Shown one piece after another: positions 42,174 through 50,029 of a stretch of DNA of 64,000 bases (its first letter is position 1; each line of letters begins with the position of its first letter). A program made the position numbers and the translations under genes. Below the pieces are notes generated by a model. The model made no database searches. It was not told the DNA's origin and was given only the letters and a program-made list of their open reading frames with translations. This DNA comes from Alitiscatomonas aceti (lineage in GTDB: Bacteria; Bacillota; Clostridia; Lachnospirales; Lachnospiraceae). Location: contig NZ_JAOQJF010000006.1 in the NCBI RefSeq assembly GCF_025567195.1, positions 1 through 64,000 of the forward strand. The letters run 5' to 3'.

Positions 42174-42826
42174 CCCTTCATACCTCCTGCCGACGGACAC
42201 AGCTCCCGTAAGAAGCACTGGCTGCATTTGGGATTTCTGGCCGTACAGATGGTACGGCCCAGGGTGATGATATGGATATTCCATAGGATCCAGTGATCCT
42301 TTGGCAGCACCTCCATCAGCTCATATTCCACCTTCTCCGGATCATCAGCCTTTGTGAGCCCCAGCTTTTTTGAGATCCGCTTCACATGGGTATCCACCAC
42401 GATGCTTGGATCGTCGTATACATTGCCCCGGATCACGTTGGCCGTCTTTCTTCCCACTCCCGCCAGGGCCGTCAGCTCCGAAAGCTCCCTGGGAACGGTG
42501 CCTCCGTGCTTTTCCACCAGATCCTTACAGCAGGAAATGATATTTTTTGCCTTCATGTGATAAAAGCCCGTGGAGTGGATGTCCTGCTCCAGCTCCGAAA
42601 GCTCTGCCGCCGCAAAATCCTCCAGGCTCCTGTATTTTTTAAACAGTTCCTTTGTGACGATGTTGACCCGGGCGTCGGTACACTGGGCGCTTAAGATCAC
42701 GGCGATCAGGAGCTGCCAGGGCGTTTCATGATCCAGATAGCAGCGGTACTCGGTGCCATACTCCGCGTCCAGCCGCGCCAGGATGGCGTCCACCCGTTCT
42801 GCTCTGGCCTTCTTTGATTCTCTCAT
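42170..42826 (-). CDS. nth: Endonuclease III
   Basis: A 218-residue base-excision-repair glycosylase/AP lyase acting on oxidised pyrimidines. It shows the helix-hairpin-helix with catalytic lysine ELTALAGVGRKTANVIRGNV, the catalytic Asp in SIVVDTHVKRISKK, and a C-terminal [4Fe-4S] cluster C-x6-C-x2-C-x5-C (CTARNPKCSQCFLRELC). Standard length. GAGGAG lies 3 nt before the ATG. The start lies about 100 nt inside the annotated end of the radical SAM gene, an unusually long overlap discussed in the findings. Downstream it overlaps the exonuclease gene by 4 nt. Confidence 0.95.
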   Translation of the reverse strand: MRESKKARAERVDAILARLDAEYGTEYRCYLDHETPWQLLIAVILSAQCTDARVNIVTKELFKKYRSLEDFAAAELSELEQDIHSTGFYHMKAKNIISCCKDLVEKHGGTVPRELSELTALAGVGRKTANVIRGNVYDDPSIVVDTHVKRISKKLGLTKADDPEKVEYELMEVLPKDHWILWNIHIITLGRTICTARNPKCSQCFLRELCPSAGGMKG

Positions 42827-44648
42827 ACTCTCCTCTTTCTGTGCCTGCACATGTTTCTTCATATGTGAACCGCAAGGTCCGGGCATTTTTCCATAAAGGA
42901 TCCCGTTCCTTGTAATCAAACAGGAGGAAGCTCCCGTCCTCCATGGCCTCTAAATGGGCCATGTTCGCCATCTGGCGACTGTCATGATCCTTATAATCCG
43001 GAAGCCACCTTCTTTCCTGCTCCTCGGTCTGGAAAAACTCCCGGATCCTGTCCTTAAAGGGCCCCTGGTCCATGGCAAAGGACGGACGGCTTTTGGCATT
43101 TTCTCTTAAATACAGATCCTCCATGAGCCGGTCCCGAAAGGCTGAAAGGCATGTGTCCGAAGCGGCCTCCCCGGTCTGTCCATGGCCCGTTTTCCTTTCC
43201 TCCCTCTCCTTTATAAACCCATAAAGGATCTCATATCTGGCCATTCGGCTGTGGCTCAGGCCGGCAAAGCCATGGTCCTCATAATACGCGGCCAGATCCA
43301 GGAACAGCTCCGACGGAGAGGGATATTCCTGCTCCAGAAGCTTTAAGGTATTGGAAAACTGGCCGCTGTTATAATAGACCTCCACCATTTCCTCCATGGC
43401 CTTTAACCGGATCACATCCCCATAGGAGAGCCAGCGGGTGGACAATACCTCATAGGGCGGCGTCATCCGGTAACGGAGGCCGTAGGCCCCGGCCTGGGAT
43501 GCCATATAAGAGCCCTTCAGCACCTTTAAAAAGCCCAACTGGAGCTGGTCCGGCTCCATACGGTACACGTCGTCAAAGGATTGTAAAAAGGAATCCATCC
43601 CCTCCCAGGGCAGTCCGGCGATCAGATCCAGATGCTGGTGGGTATTCCGGTATCCATGGACCCTGTCCACAGCGGCCTCAAGCTTCGTAAGGTCCATTTT
43701 CCTCCGGATCTCCCGGATGGTATCCGGATTGGTGGACTGGACGCCGATCTCCAGCTGAATGAGTCCGGGCCGCATCCGGCCGATCATTTCCAGCTCCTCC
43801 TGGTCGAACAGATCCGCCGACACCTCAAAATGAAAGTTGGTGACACCGTTGTCATGGTCCAGGATATGCTTCCAGATCCCCAGGGTATGCTCCCTCCGGC
43901 AGTTAAAGGTCCGGTCCACGAATTTTACCTGGGGGACCTTCCTTTCCAGAAAGAAATCCAGCTCCTTTTTCACCAGAGAAAGGCTCCTGAACCGCACCGA
44001 CTTGTCGATGGAGGACAGGCAGTAGCTGCAGGAAAAGGGGCAGCCGCGGCTGCTCTCATAATAAACGATCCTGTTTTCAAAGCCTGCCATATCCTTATAA
44101 TAAAATGGGATCTCATCCATAGAAAGGAGGCGCTGGGGACCGTTTTCACGGATCTCTCCGGAGCCGTCCCGGTAGGTGATCCCCAGGATCCCCTCCAGGC
44201 GGGCCAGGAGCCTGTCCTCTGGATCCTCTGCCGCCAGACGGTCCTCCGCAGCCAGATATGCCTCCGCCACCTGAGAAAAGGTCAGCTCCCCCTCTCCGCG
44301 CATGATCCCACGGATCTCCGGCTCCTGGGAAAGGATCCTGCCGCTGTCATAGGACACCTCCGGCCCGCCCAACCAGATCTCCGTTTCCGGCAATACCTGT
44401 TTTAAGTCCCTGACCAGCTCATACACCTGGGAAATGTTCCATATATAACAGGAAAAGCCGACAAAATCCGGCTTTTTCCTGTAAATGTCCTGTAAGATCC
44501 AATCCATCTGATGGTTGATGGTATACTCCGCGATCTGGATCTCCGCCTCCGGAAGCCGTTCCTTTGCAAAGGCCCGCAGGCTGTAAACGCCCGGATTGGA
44601 GTGGATATATTTGGCGTTCACTGCCGCCAGCAGAAATTTTTTACACAT
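42726..44648 (-). CDS. B12-binding-domain radical SAM protein (DUF4080 type)
   Basis: A 640-residue protein. The N-terminal cobalamin-binding-like domain (about 1-150) includes FLLAAVNAKYIHSNPGVYSL and FVGFSCYIWNISQVYELV. The radical SAM barrel with the cluster motif SSRGCPFSCSYCLSS (Cys-x3-Cys-x2-Cys) lies near residue 200. A C-terminal domain, DUF4080-like, ends around LLFDYKERDPLWKNARTLRF. Substrate unknown for this family. The last 45 residues (RIKEGQSRTGGRHPGAAGRG) look unlike the family and coincide with the nth coding region, suggesting a lost stop codon or frameshift near the end. The start follows MCKKFLLAAV; it overlaps the deaminase stop by 8 nt. Confidence 0.88.
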   Translation of the reverse strand: MCKKFLLAAVNAKYIHSNPGVYSLRAFAKERLPEAEIQIAEYTINHQMDWILQDIYRKKPDFVGFSCYIWNISQVYELVRDLKQVLPETEIWLGGPEVSYDSGRILSQEPEIRGIMRGEGELTFSQVAEAYLAAEDRLAAEDPEDRLLARLEGILGITYRDGSGEIRENGPQRLLSMDEIPFYYKDMAGFENRIVYYESSRGCPFSCSYCLSSIDKSVRFRSLSLVKKELDFFLERKVPQVKFVDRTFNCRREHTLGIWKHILDHDNGVTNFHFEVSADLFDQEELEMIGRMRPGLIQLEIGVQSTNPDTIREIRRKMDLTKLEAAVDRVHGYRNTHQHLDLIAGLPWEGMDSFLQSFDDVYRMEPDQLQLGFLKVLKGSYMASQAGAYGLRYRMTPPYEVLSTRWLSYGDVIRLKAMEEMVEVYYNSGQFSNTLKLLEQEYPSPSELFLDLAAYYEDHGFAGLSHSRMARYEILYGFIKEREERKTGHGQTGEAASDTCLSAFRDRLMEDLYLRENAKSRPSFAMDQGPFKDRIREFFQTEEQERRWLPDYKDHDSRQMANMAHLEAMEDGSFLLFDYKERDPLWKNARTLRFTYEETCAGTERGEYERIKEGQSRTGGRHPGAAGRGVWHRVPLLSGS

Positions 44649-45129
44649 AATACTCGATCTTTCTTCCCGTGGGGCTGTACTGGTAATACCGGACTCCCGC
44701 CGCATTTAACATCCGCTTGGACGCCCGGGTGGCGGGGGTATCGGCATACTTGTCGCTTTCGTAGATAATGGTGCGGATCCCGGCCTGGATGATGGCCTTG
44801 GCACACTCGTTGCAGGGAAACAGGGTCACGTACAGCTTGCTCCCCTCCAGGCTCCCGCCCCGGTAATTTAAAATGGCGTTCAGCTCGCTGTGGGTCACAT
44901 ATAAATATTTATCGTTGTAATCGTCCGGGTCGCCCTTTCCCCAGGGAAATTCATCATCGGAGCAGCCCTTGGGAAAGCCGTTGTAGCCCATGGACAGGAT
45001 CTTATTGTCCTCGCTGACGATACAGGCCCCCACCTGGGTGCTGGGATCTTTGGAACGCATGGCCGACAGCTTTGCGACGCCCATGAAATATTCGTCCCAC
45101 GTAATATAGCCTTTTCTCTTTTCTGACAT
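44641..45129 (-). CDS. Deoxycytidylate (dCMP) deaminase
   Basis: A 162-residue zinc deaminase supplying dUMP for thymidylate synthesis. The motif His-Ala/Ser-Glu appears as THSELNAILNYRG and the metal cysteines as LYVTLFPCNECAKAIIQAGI. SKDPSTQVGACIVSEDNKIL and GYNGFPKGCSDDEFPW are typical of the ComEB/dCMP deaminase family. GGAGGG is 4 nt before the ATG. It lies between the Sua5-type gene and the radical SAM gene. Confidence 0.93.
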   Translation of the reverse strand: MSEKRKGYITWDEYFMGVAKLSAMRSKDPSTQVGACIVSEDNKILSMGYNGFPKGCSDDEFPWGKGDPDDYNDKYLYVTHSELNAILNYRGGSLEGSKLYVTLFPCNECAKAIIQAGIRTIIYESDKYADTPATRASKRMLNAAGVRYYQYSPTGRKIEYYV

Positions 45130-45158
45130 GATGCCCTCCATTATTACCGGTATGCCGC

Positions 45159-46232
45159 CTATTCTTCCGACGGCCCGCCGCATTTCACAATATGATATCC
45201 CGCTGCCTTGCAGAGCCGGTTCATGATGGCCTGGCCCAGCTGGTCCTCGGAAAAGCTCTCGGAAAAAATACAGTCCACCTGGCGGTCATCGAAATCCCGC
45301 AGCACCGCGAACAGGTTGTGGGCCACCGTCTCCTCCTGGCTCCTGCTGCCGATGACCTCCAGAAGCCCCTGGGGATACAGGTCCCTGCTCTCCCTGGTGC
45401 AGATGATCCCCACTCTCTTTCCGGCTCCCATGGCTTTCGCCGCCTCCCGGTTGATGTAGTCCACCACGTCCTCCATGGCTCCCTCCACCAGAACCATATC
45501 CGCTTTCGGCGCATAGTGCCGGTATTTCATCCCCGGCGCCTTGGGCTTCACATCGCCCTTCACCGGCCCCAGGATCGCCGGATCCACCTCCACCTGGCCC
45601 AGGGTCTCCCGGAGCATCTCCAGAGTGACGGCTCCCGGCCTTAAAAGAGTGGGAACCGGGCCGGACACGTCCACAATGGTGGATTCCACGCCGATGCCCA
45701 CCTGGCCGCCGTCCAGGATCATCTCGATCTTCCCGTCCATGTCCTCGATCACATGCTCCGCCCGGGTGGGACTCGGCCGCCCGGAGGTATTGGCACTGGG
45801 CGCCGCCACCGGAATACCAGCCAGCTTTATGAGCCGGTTCGCCACCGGATCCGACGGCATCCGGACCGCCACCGTATCCAGCCCGCCTGTGGTCCCATAG
45901 GGCACCACATCCTTTTTCGGAAAGATCATGGTCAGCGGGCCCGGCCAGTATTTTTCCGCCAGCTTCCTTCCCGCCTCCGGGATCTCCCGCACCAGGGCCG
46001 GAAGCTCCTCCATGGACGAGATATGGGCGATCAGCGGATTATCCGACGGACGCCCCTTGGCCGCATAGATCTTTTTTGCCGCCGCCTCGTCCAGGGCGTT
46101 GGCTCCCAGGCCGTAGACCGTCTCGGTGGGGAAGGCCACCAGGCCGCCGCTTCTCAATATCTCTGCTGCCTCCAGAAGCTCCCCGTCCTCCGGTCTTGTT
46201 TTATCTTTTATTTTAATCACCTTTGTTTTCAT
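45159..46232 (-). CDS. L-threonylcarbamoyladenylate synthase (Sua5/YwlC)
   Basis: A 357-residue enzyme making threonylcarbamoyl-AMP for the t6A modification of tRNA. The YrdC domain (about 15-205) contains GGLVAFPTETVYGLGANALD, KIYAAKGRPSDNPLIAHISS, PGPLTMIFPKKDVVPYGTTG, VAVRMPSDPVANRLIKLAGI, and SANTSGRPSPTRAEHVIEDM. The C-terminal Sua5 domain (about 240-350) follows a KAPGMKYRHYAPKADMVLVE linker loop. Length fits the long Sua5 form. Start MKTKVIKIK with GGGAG upstream. Confidence 0.94.
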   Translation of the reverse strand: MKTKVIKIKDKTRPEDGELLEAAEILRSGGLVAFPTETVYGLGANALDEAAAKKIYAAKGRPSDNPLIAHISSMEELPALVREIPEAGRKLAEKYWPGPLTMIFPKKDVVPYGTTGGLDTVAVRMPSDPVANRLIKLAGIPVAAPSANTSGRPSPTRAEHVIEDMDGKIEMILDGGQVGIGVESTIVDVSGPVPTLLRPGAVTLEMLRETLGQVEVDPAILGPVKGDVKPKAPGMKYRHYAPKADMVLVEGAMEDVVDYINREAAKAMGAGKRVGIICTRESRDLYPQGLLEVIGSRSQEETVAHNLFAVLRDFDDRQVDCIFSESFSEDQLGQAIMNRLCKAAGYHIVKCGGPSEE

Positions 46233-46281
46233 TTTCTGCTCCCAAGATCAGCCGGACTGTGTCCGGATGTTTTTCTTATGC

Positions 46282-46809
46282 TTATTTCCCGGAAAGACGT
46301 GCCAGACAGTCCGGACACAGCTTTTTCCCGCCTGCCTCCCGGAGCCATTTTTCCCCGGTCATCTCTCCGCAGCAGCCGCACCGGGCGGATCCGAAGATCT
46401 CCGCCTTCCGGGGCAGCGCAAGGAAGGTCTCCTTCACATCGAACATCTCCCTGGGCTCACAGGCCTGGTAATAGGCAAAGGACTCGGCCTTTGTCATCTC
46501 TCTGGGCTTTTCTTTTAATACCAGCCGCACGGACCTTCCGGATCCCCGGTCATAAAAGGAAAACGCCTGTTTTCCACAGATATGGAACAAAAGATTCCCT
46601 TTTCCCACACTGCACCCCAGGATCACCTGGATGGCGTCCACCCCGCAGGCGTCGTTTTCCGAAATACACACCACCTGCTCGTCCTCAGAAAAATCCAGAT
46701 CCAGCAGCTCCTTTGCGTACAGGGCCGCTTTATAGCCAATGGTCAGCCCGCCGCACTCATGGCCGTGGAACTCGGCACATTTTTTCCATAATGCTTTCTC
46801 GTCGTCCAT
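46282..46809 (-). CDS. FmdE-family protein with C-terminal zinc ribbon
   Basis: A 175-residue protein with the FmdE signature CAEFHGHECGGLTIGYKAAL (His/Cys cluster). VVCISENDACGVDAIQVILG and SVGKGNLLFHICGKQAF form the rest of the FmdE core. A C-terminal zinc ribbon is ARCGCCGEMTGEKW ... KLCPDC. FmdE-like proteins are subunit homologs of formylmethanofuran dehydrogenase and in bacteria are associated with molybdenum or other metal handling; exact role unknown. AGGAGG is 8 nt before the ATG. Confidence 0.87.
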   Translation of the reverse strand: MDDEKALWKKCAEFHGHECGGLTIGYKAALYAKELLDLDFSEDEQVVCISENDACGVDAIQVILGCSVGKGNLLFHICGKQAFSFYDRGSGRSVRLVLKEKPREMTKAESFAYYQACEPREMFDVKETFLALPRKAEIFGSARCGCCGEMTGEKWLREAGGKKLCPDCLARLSGK

Positions 46810-46903
46810 CGTTTCTTCCTCCTGTCTCTCCGCTATGGGCATTTTATCACATTTCCCATGAAATAAAAAGAGACCGGAGAGAGAAAACCTCTCCGGCCTG
46901 TGC

Positions 46904-47701
46904 CTACTGGTCCTTCCACCGCCGGATCTCCTTTAATCCGTCCACGATGGATCCCACAAAGCTCTGGTATATCTGCTCGCCCTTTTCTGCCGTGGCCCCT
47001 CTGGGGTCCCCGCCGATGCCGATGGGCGTTCCGTCCTCTGTCTCCCACTCCTCGGATACCCAGCCCAGGGTAATGGGGCCGTAGACCGTAAGGCTTCTAT
47101 TTCCCATGAATTTTCTCGGGATCCCCGCCTGGGCCGTCTCCATTTTCACCAGCTCCGGCCGCTCCGCTAAGATCATGGACGTTTCCATCTCGCCTCCATG
47201 GAAGTCCCACACGTTTCCAGGCGTCACCGTGTCCTTCACCGCCTGGTTCCCGAAAAACACGCCGCAGTTGATCATAAAGACCGCCAGCCCCAGCTCGCTC
47301 CGCAGCTCCCGGCTCAGCACCTGGATGATGGGAGTATTTCCGCCGTGGCAGTTCAGCATGGCGATCTTTTTAAAGCCGTGGCGGAAAAGCCCCCGGCAGA
47401 TATCCTCCAGCACATGGTAAAAGGTATCCGGCTTTAAAGTGATGGAGCCGCAGAAATTCACATGCTCTGTGCTGAGGCCCACAGGAACCGGGGGGAAGAT
47501 CAGCATGGGATAGTCGGGGATCTCCCGGTCCAGGGTCTCCCTGATCCGCCTGGCCACGGCCTCGGAAATGATCTCGTCAGTACCCAGGGGACACTGGCTT
47601 CCATGCTGCTCCAGGGCCCCGATGGGGATCAGTACCACGGTCTCCTCTTTATCTACAGCTTCCATTTCAAGCCGCGTCAGCTCTCTGTAATACCGTACCA
47701 T
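46904..47701 (-). CDS. Creatininase-family amidohydrolase
   Basis: A 265-residue metal-dependent amidohydrolase: LIPIGALEQHGSQCPLGTDE (Glu and His ligands, Asp), FPPVPVGLSTEHVNFCGSIT, MLNCHGGNTPIIQVLSREL, and DFHGGEMETSMILA. The family includes creatininase, mycofactocin peptidase and ArfB, the archaeal formamidopyrimidine deformylase of riboflavin synthesis. It follows an FMN-riboswitch-controlled riboflavin transporter gene by only 4 nt, so it is in the same transcript. This raises the possibility of a flavin- or pterin-related ring or formamide hydrolysis; that is inference from context. The start MVRYYRELTRLEME has an RBS-like GGAGAAGGG upstream. Confidence 0.88.
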   Translation of the reverse strand: MVRYYRELTRLEMEAVDKEETVVLIPIGALEQHGSQCPLGTDEIISEAVARRIRETLDREIPDYPMLIFPPVPVGLSTEHVNFCGSITLKPDTFYHVLEDICRGLFRHGFKKIAMLNCHGGNTPIIQVLSRELRSELGLAVFMINCGVFFGNQAVKDTVTPGNVWDFHGGEMETSMILAERPELVKMETAQAGIPRKFMGNRSLTVYGPITLGWVSEEWETEDGTPIGIGGDPRGATAEKGEQIYQSFVGSIVDGLKEIRRWKDQ

Positions 47702-47705
47702 AGGA

Positions 47706-48347
47706 TCAGCCCTTCTCCACGGATGTCCGCGGTTCCCGTACAGGCGCGCCCACATGGAGGATCACGCTGACCTTTTTATACACCAGGGCCGTGATCCCTG
47801 CGTTCATTCCCAGCTTTAACAGGTTAAAGGGAACGATGGCAAACACGGCGAAGGTGGGCAGGTTGGTGATGGCCGGGTTAATGGCCGTTCCCATGGAGAT
47901 GATATTTTCGATCCCGCCGAACATCAGGTTGGCGTACAGCGGAAGCGTTAAGAAGCAGTTCACCACAATGGCCGTAAGAACGCCAGTGAAAACGGAAAGT
48001 CCCAGTCCTGCCATGGCCATCTTCCTGGTGCGGTGCTTCTGGTACAGAATGGAGGCTGGAAGCACAAAGGCACAGCCGCCGATGAAGTTCCCCAGGTCTC
48101 CCACGTACATGGTCGTCGTACCGTTGATCAGGATCTTCAGCAGGTTTTTCACCAGCTCCATGAGAATGGCCGGGACCGGCCCCAGGGCAAAGGCGCCGAT
48201 CATGATCGGAGTCTCGGCAAAATCCAGCTTATAAAACGGCGGCGCAAAGGGCACCGGGATCTGGAAGGTCTCCAGAACGGCCGCCAGGGCGCCGAACATG
48301 CCGATCAGCACCACAGTTTTTACAGATAATCTCTTTTTCTGGTTCAT
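47706..48347 (-). CDS. ECF transporter S component, riboflavin (RibU-like)
   Basis: A 213-residue membrane protein with about six helices. It has the ECF S-component N-terminus KTVVLIGMFGALAAVLETFQ, the loop IPVPFAPPFYKLDFAETPIM typical of RibU (substrate loop), and PAILMELVKNLLKILINGTT in the membrane core. It binds riboflavin and works with the shared ECF energizing module, which is not in this window. An FMN riboswitch at 48557-48670 precedes it, so high FMN should shut it off. Coupling to the creatininase gene is tight. AAGGAGG lies about 8 nt before the ATG. Confidence 0.9.
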   Translation of the reverse strand: MNQKKRLSVKTVVLIGMFGALAAVLETFQIPVPFAPPFYKLDFAETPIMIGAFALGPVPAILMELVKNLLKILINGTTTMYVGDLGNFIGGCAFVLPASILYQKHRTRKMAMAGLGLSVFTGVLTAIVVNCFLTLPLYANLMFGGIENIISMGTAINPAITNLPTFAVFAIVPFNLLKLGMNAGITALVYKKVSVILHVGAPVREPRTSVEKG

Positions 48348-48500
48348 AAATGTAGTTCCTCCTTGTACTGTTTTTGTCCTTCTTTCAGCTGCCAGGCCGG
48401 ACTGTAAAGGCCCGCCTGTGTACAGAGGAATTGCTGCAACATATGGAGTTTTCCGGCAGGACCGGGGACTGGCTGCCTCCGGCTCGCTGACCGCGTAAAT

Positions 48501-48533
48501 AAAAAAGTCCCGGACCAATAAAATAAGTCCGGG
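48501..48533 (-). terminator. Regulatory terminator of the FMN riboswitch
   Basis: CCCGGAC (48509-48515) pairs with GTCCGGG (48527-48533); the minus strand then runs into TTTTTT (48506-48501). It lies directly after the aptamer and before the transporter gene, consistent with transcription termination on FMN binding. Confidence 0.85.
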
Positions 48534-48556
48534 GCCATAAACTCCAAGTCACACAA

Positions 48557-48670
48557 TTTCTTCTCTCATCCAGACTATACTGTCGGTTCTGGAATTTCAC
48601 CAGATCAGCTGCATTTGGCAGGTCGCGGACTGTCACCGCCGGTGGGGAATCTCACCCCGCCCCGAAGAAC
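48557..48670 (-). ncRNA. FMN riboswitch (RFN element)
   Basis: The minus strand carries the conserved RFN blocks in order: TTCTTCGGGGCGGGGTGAGA, TCCCCACCGGCGGTGA, AGTCCGCGACC, then TGATCTGGTGAAATTCCAGA, ACCGACAGTATAGTCTGGAT and GAGAGAAGA. The complete FMN aptamer with all paired regions is recognisable. It controls the riboflavin transporter gene at 47706-48347 and its downstream creatininase gene. Confidence 0.97.
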
Positions 48671-48688
48671 ATATTGAATTACAAAGCT

Positions 48689-48717
48689 ATTATAGTGCAA
48701 AGGAAATAAAAAAGCAA
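48689..48717 (-). promoter_or_regulatory. Promoter of the FMN-riboswitch operon
   Basis: On the minus strand TTGCTT (48717-48712), a 17-nt spacer, and TATAAT (48694-48689). The expected transcription start is about 10 nt before the first base of the riboswitch. Confidence 0.8.
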
Positions 48718-48731
48718 GGACTATTTCCTGG

Positions 48732-49256
48732 TTATGCCTGAGGGAACAGACGCCTGGATACAGCCTGTCCCGCCAGGGCGCATACCCAGCCCACGGCCAC
48801 GCCTCCCAGGATGTCCGTGGGAAAATGGACGTACAGGTACATTCTGGAGAACGCAATGACCGCCGCCAGGACCAGGACCGGCTTCCACAGCCAGTTGTTT
48901 TCCCGGTAAAGGGAAAAGACCGACGTAAAGGCTGCCGCCGTATGGCCCGACGGGAAAGAAAAGTCCGACGGACGGGCGATCAGCAGCTGGACTGCCGGGT
49001 TTAAGTCGCAGGGCCGGACCCTGGCCACCATATTTTTAAGAAGCAGATTGCAGATCACCAGATCCGCCGCCAGGGACAGCAGTACTGCCGCCCCGGTCCT
49101 CCTGTATTTCCTGCTGCATAAAAGAGCCAGTCCCAGAAGAATCCAGAGAAAGCCGGCATCTCCCAGACTGGTGACCGCCGGCATCAGGGAATCCATGAAC
49201 GGATTCCGGAAAAGCTCCTGGATAAAATCTAAAACTGCAAGTTCCATCTGCGCCAT
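48732..49256 (-). CDS. PAP2-family membrane phosphatase
   Basis: A 174-residue membrane protein of the PAP2/undecaprenyl-diphosphatase type. Its three catalytic blocks are KNMVARVRPCDLNP, FSFPSGHTAAAF and SRMYLYVHFPTDILGG (Arg, Ser-Gly-His, His-Asp). About five hydrophobic helices are visible. It probably dephosphorylates lipid carriers such as undecaprenyl diphosphate or phosphatidate at the outer membrane face. Its ATG shares a base with the stop of the upstream amidase gene (TAATG), so translation is coupled and a role in cell-wall metabolism is likely. Confidence 0.9.
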   Translation of the reverse strand: MAQMELAVLDFIQELFRNPFMDSLMPAVTSLGDAGFLWILLGLALLCSRKYRRTGAAVLLSLAADLVICNLLLKNMVARVRPCDLNPAVQLLIARPSDFSFPSGHTAAAFTSVFSLYRENNWLWKPVLVLAAVIAFSRMYLYVHFPTDILGGVAVGWVCALAGQAVSRRLFPQA

Positions 49257-49951
49257 TACGCACTTCCTCCCAGATATTCCATGATCCCCATGTGGACCGT
49301 CCAGGCCATCCGGTCCTGGTATTCCGGATCCTGCAGCAGGGCCGCCTCCTTCCGGTTGCTTAAAAATCCACACTCCACGATCACAATGGGGCATTTCACA
49401 TGAAGCAGAAGATAATAATTGCCGTTGGCCCTGGCCAGGCGGCGGTTCTGCTCCCCAAGTACATAGTCAAACCGTTTCTGGATGATCTCTGCCAGCCGTT
49501 TTCCCTTCTCCGACGACTTATAGTAAAAGACCTGGCCGCCGGAAACCTCCTCCTGGTGATAGCTGTTCTGGTGGATGCTGACCACCAGATCCGCGCCGCT
49601 TTCCTCGATGATCCGGCACCGCTCCCTCATATCCGCCATCTTTTTTCTGGAGTCCTCTTTCCCATAAAGAGCCGTGTCCGTTTCCCGGGTCATGACCACC
49701 TTTACATCCGACTGCTCCAGATATGTTTTTAACCTCAGAGCGATAGCCAGGTTCACGTCCTTTTCCAGACTTCCGTCGATCCCCACCTTTCCGGGGTCCC
49801 TGCCGCCATGGCCCACGTCCACCACGACCACCGGCTGTTCTTTTTTCTGCGCCTGGGCGGAGACCACCTGGACGCTCCCATATTTTGCCGCCAGAAATAC
49901 CATAAGCAGAAGGATGAGCCCGCAGAGCTCCTCCATGGCCAGTCTCTTCAT
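49256..49951 (-). CDS. N-acetylmuramoyl-L-alanine amidase, CwlD-like
   Basis: A 231-residue amidase_3 protein. An N-terminal anchor/signal (LCGLILLLMVFLAAKYG) is followed by VVVDVGHGGRDPGKVGIDGS with the first zinc His, EKDVNLAIALRLKTYLEQSD, DLVVSIHQNSYHQ (His of the zinc site), and CPIVIVECGFLSNRKEAALL (catalytic Glu). CwlD cleaves stem peptides from muramic acid so that muramic-delta-lactam can form in spore cortex; the size and layout fit CwlD. The ATG was chosen over a TTG 15 nt upstream. The PAP2 gene follows with overlap. Confidence 0.88.
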   Translation of the reverse strand: MKRLAMEELCGLILLLMVFLAAKYGSVQVVSAQAQKKEQPVVVVDVGHGGRDPGKVGIDGSLEKDVNLAIALRLKTYLEQSDVKVVMTRETDTALYGKEDSRKKMADMRERCRIIEESGADLVVSIHQNSYHQEEVSGGQVFYYKSSEKGKRLAEIIQKRFDYVLGEQNRRLARANGNYYLLLHVKCPIVIVECGFLSNRKEAALLQDPEYQDRMAWTVHMGIMEYLGGSA

Positions 49952-50029
49952 TCCACCTGTCCCCAAATGCGTTTTTTAATAGTATATCCGCAGGGAGATG
50001 AAAAAAGAACTGTTTTTCAGGGCCGGGGA

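Noticed and set aside
45753..47084. A 443-codon plus-strand open frame opposite the Sua5, FmdE and creatininase genes
   Set aside because: Arg/Pro/Ser-rich translation typical of an antisense shadow; the minus strand carries well-defined family motifs throughout.
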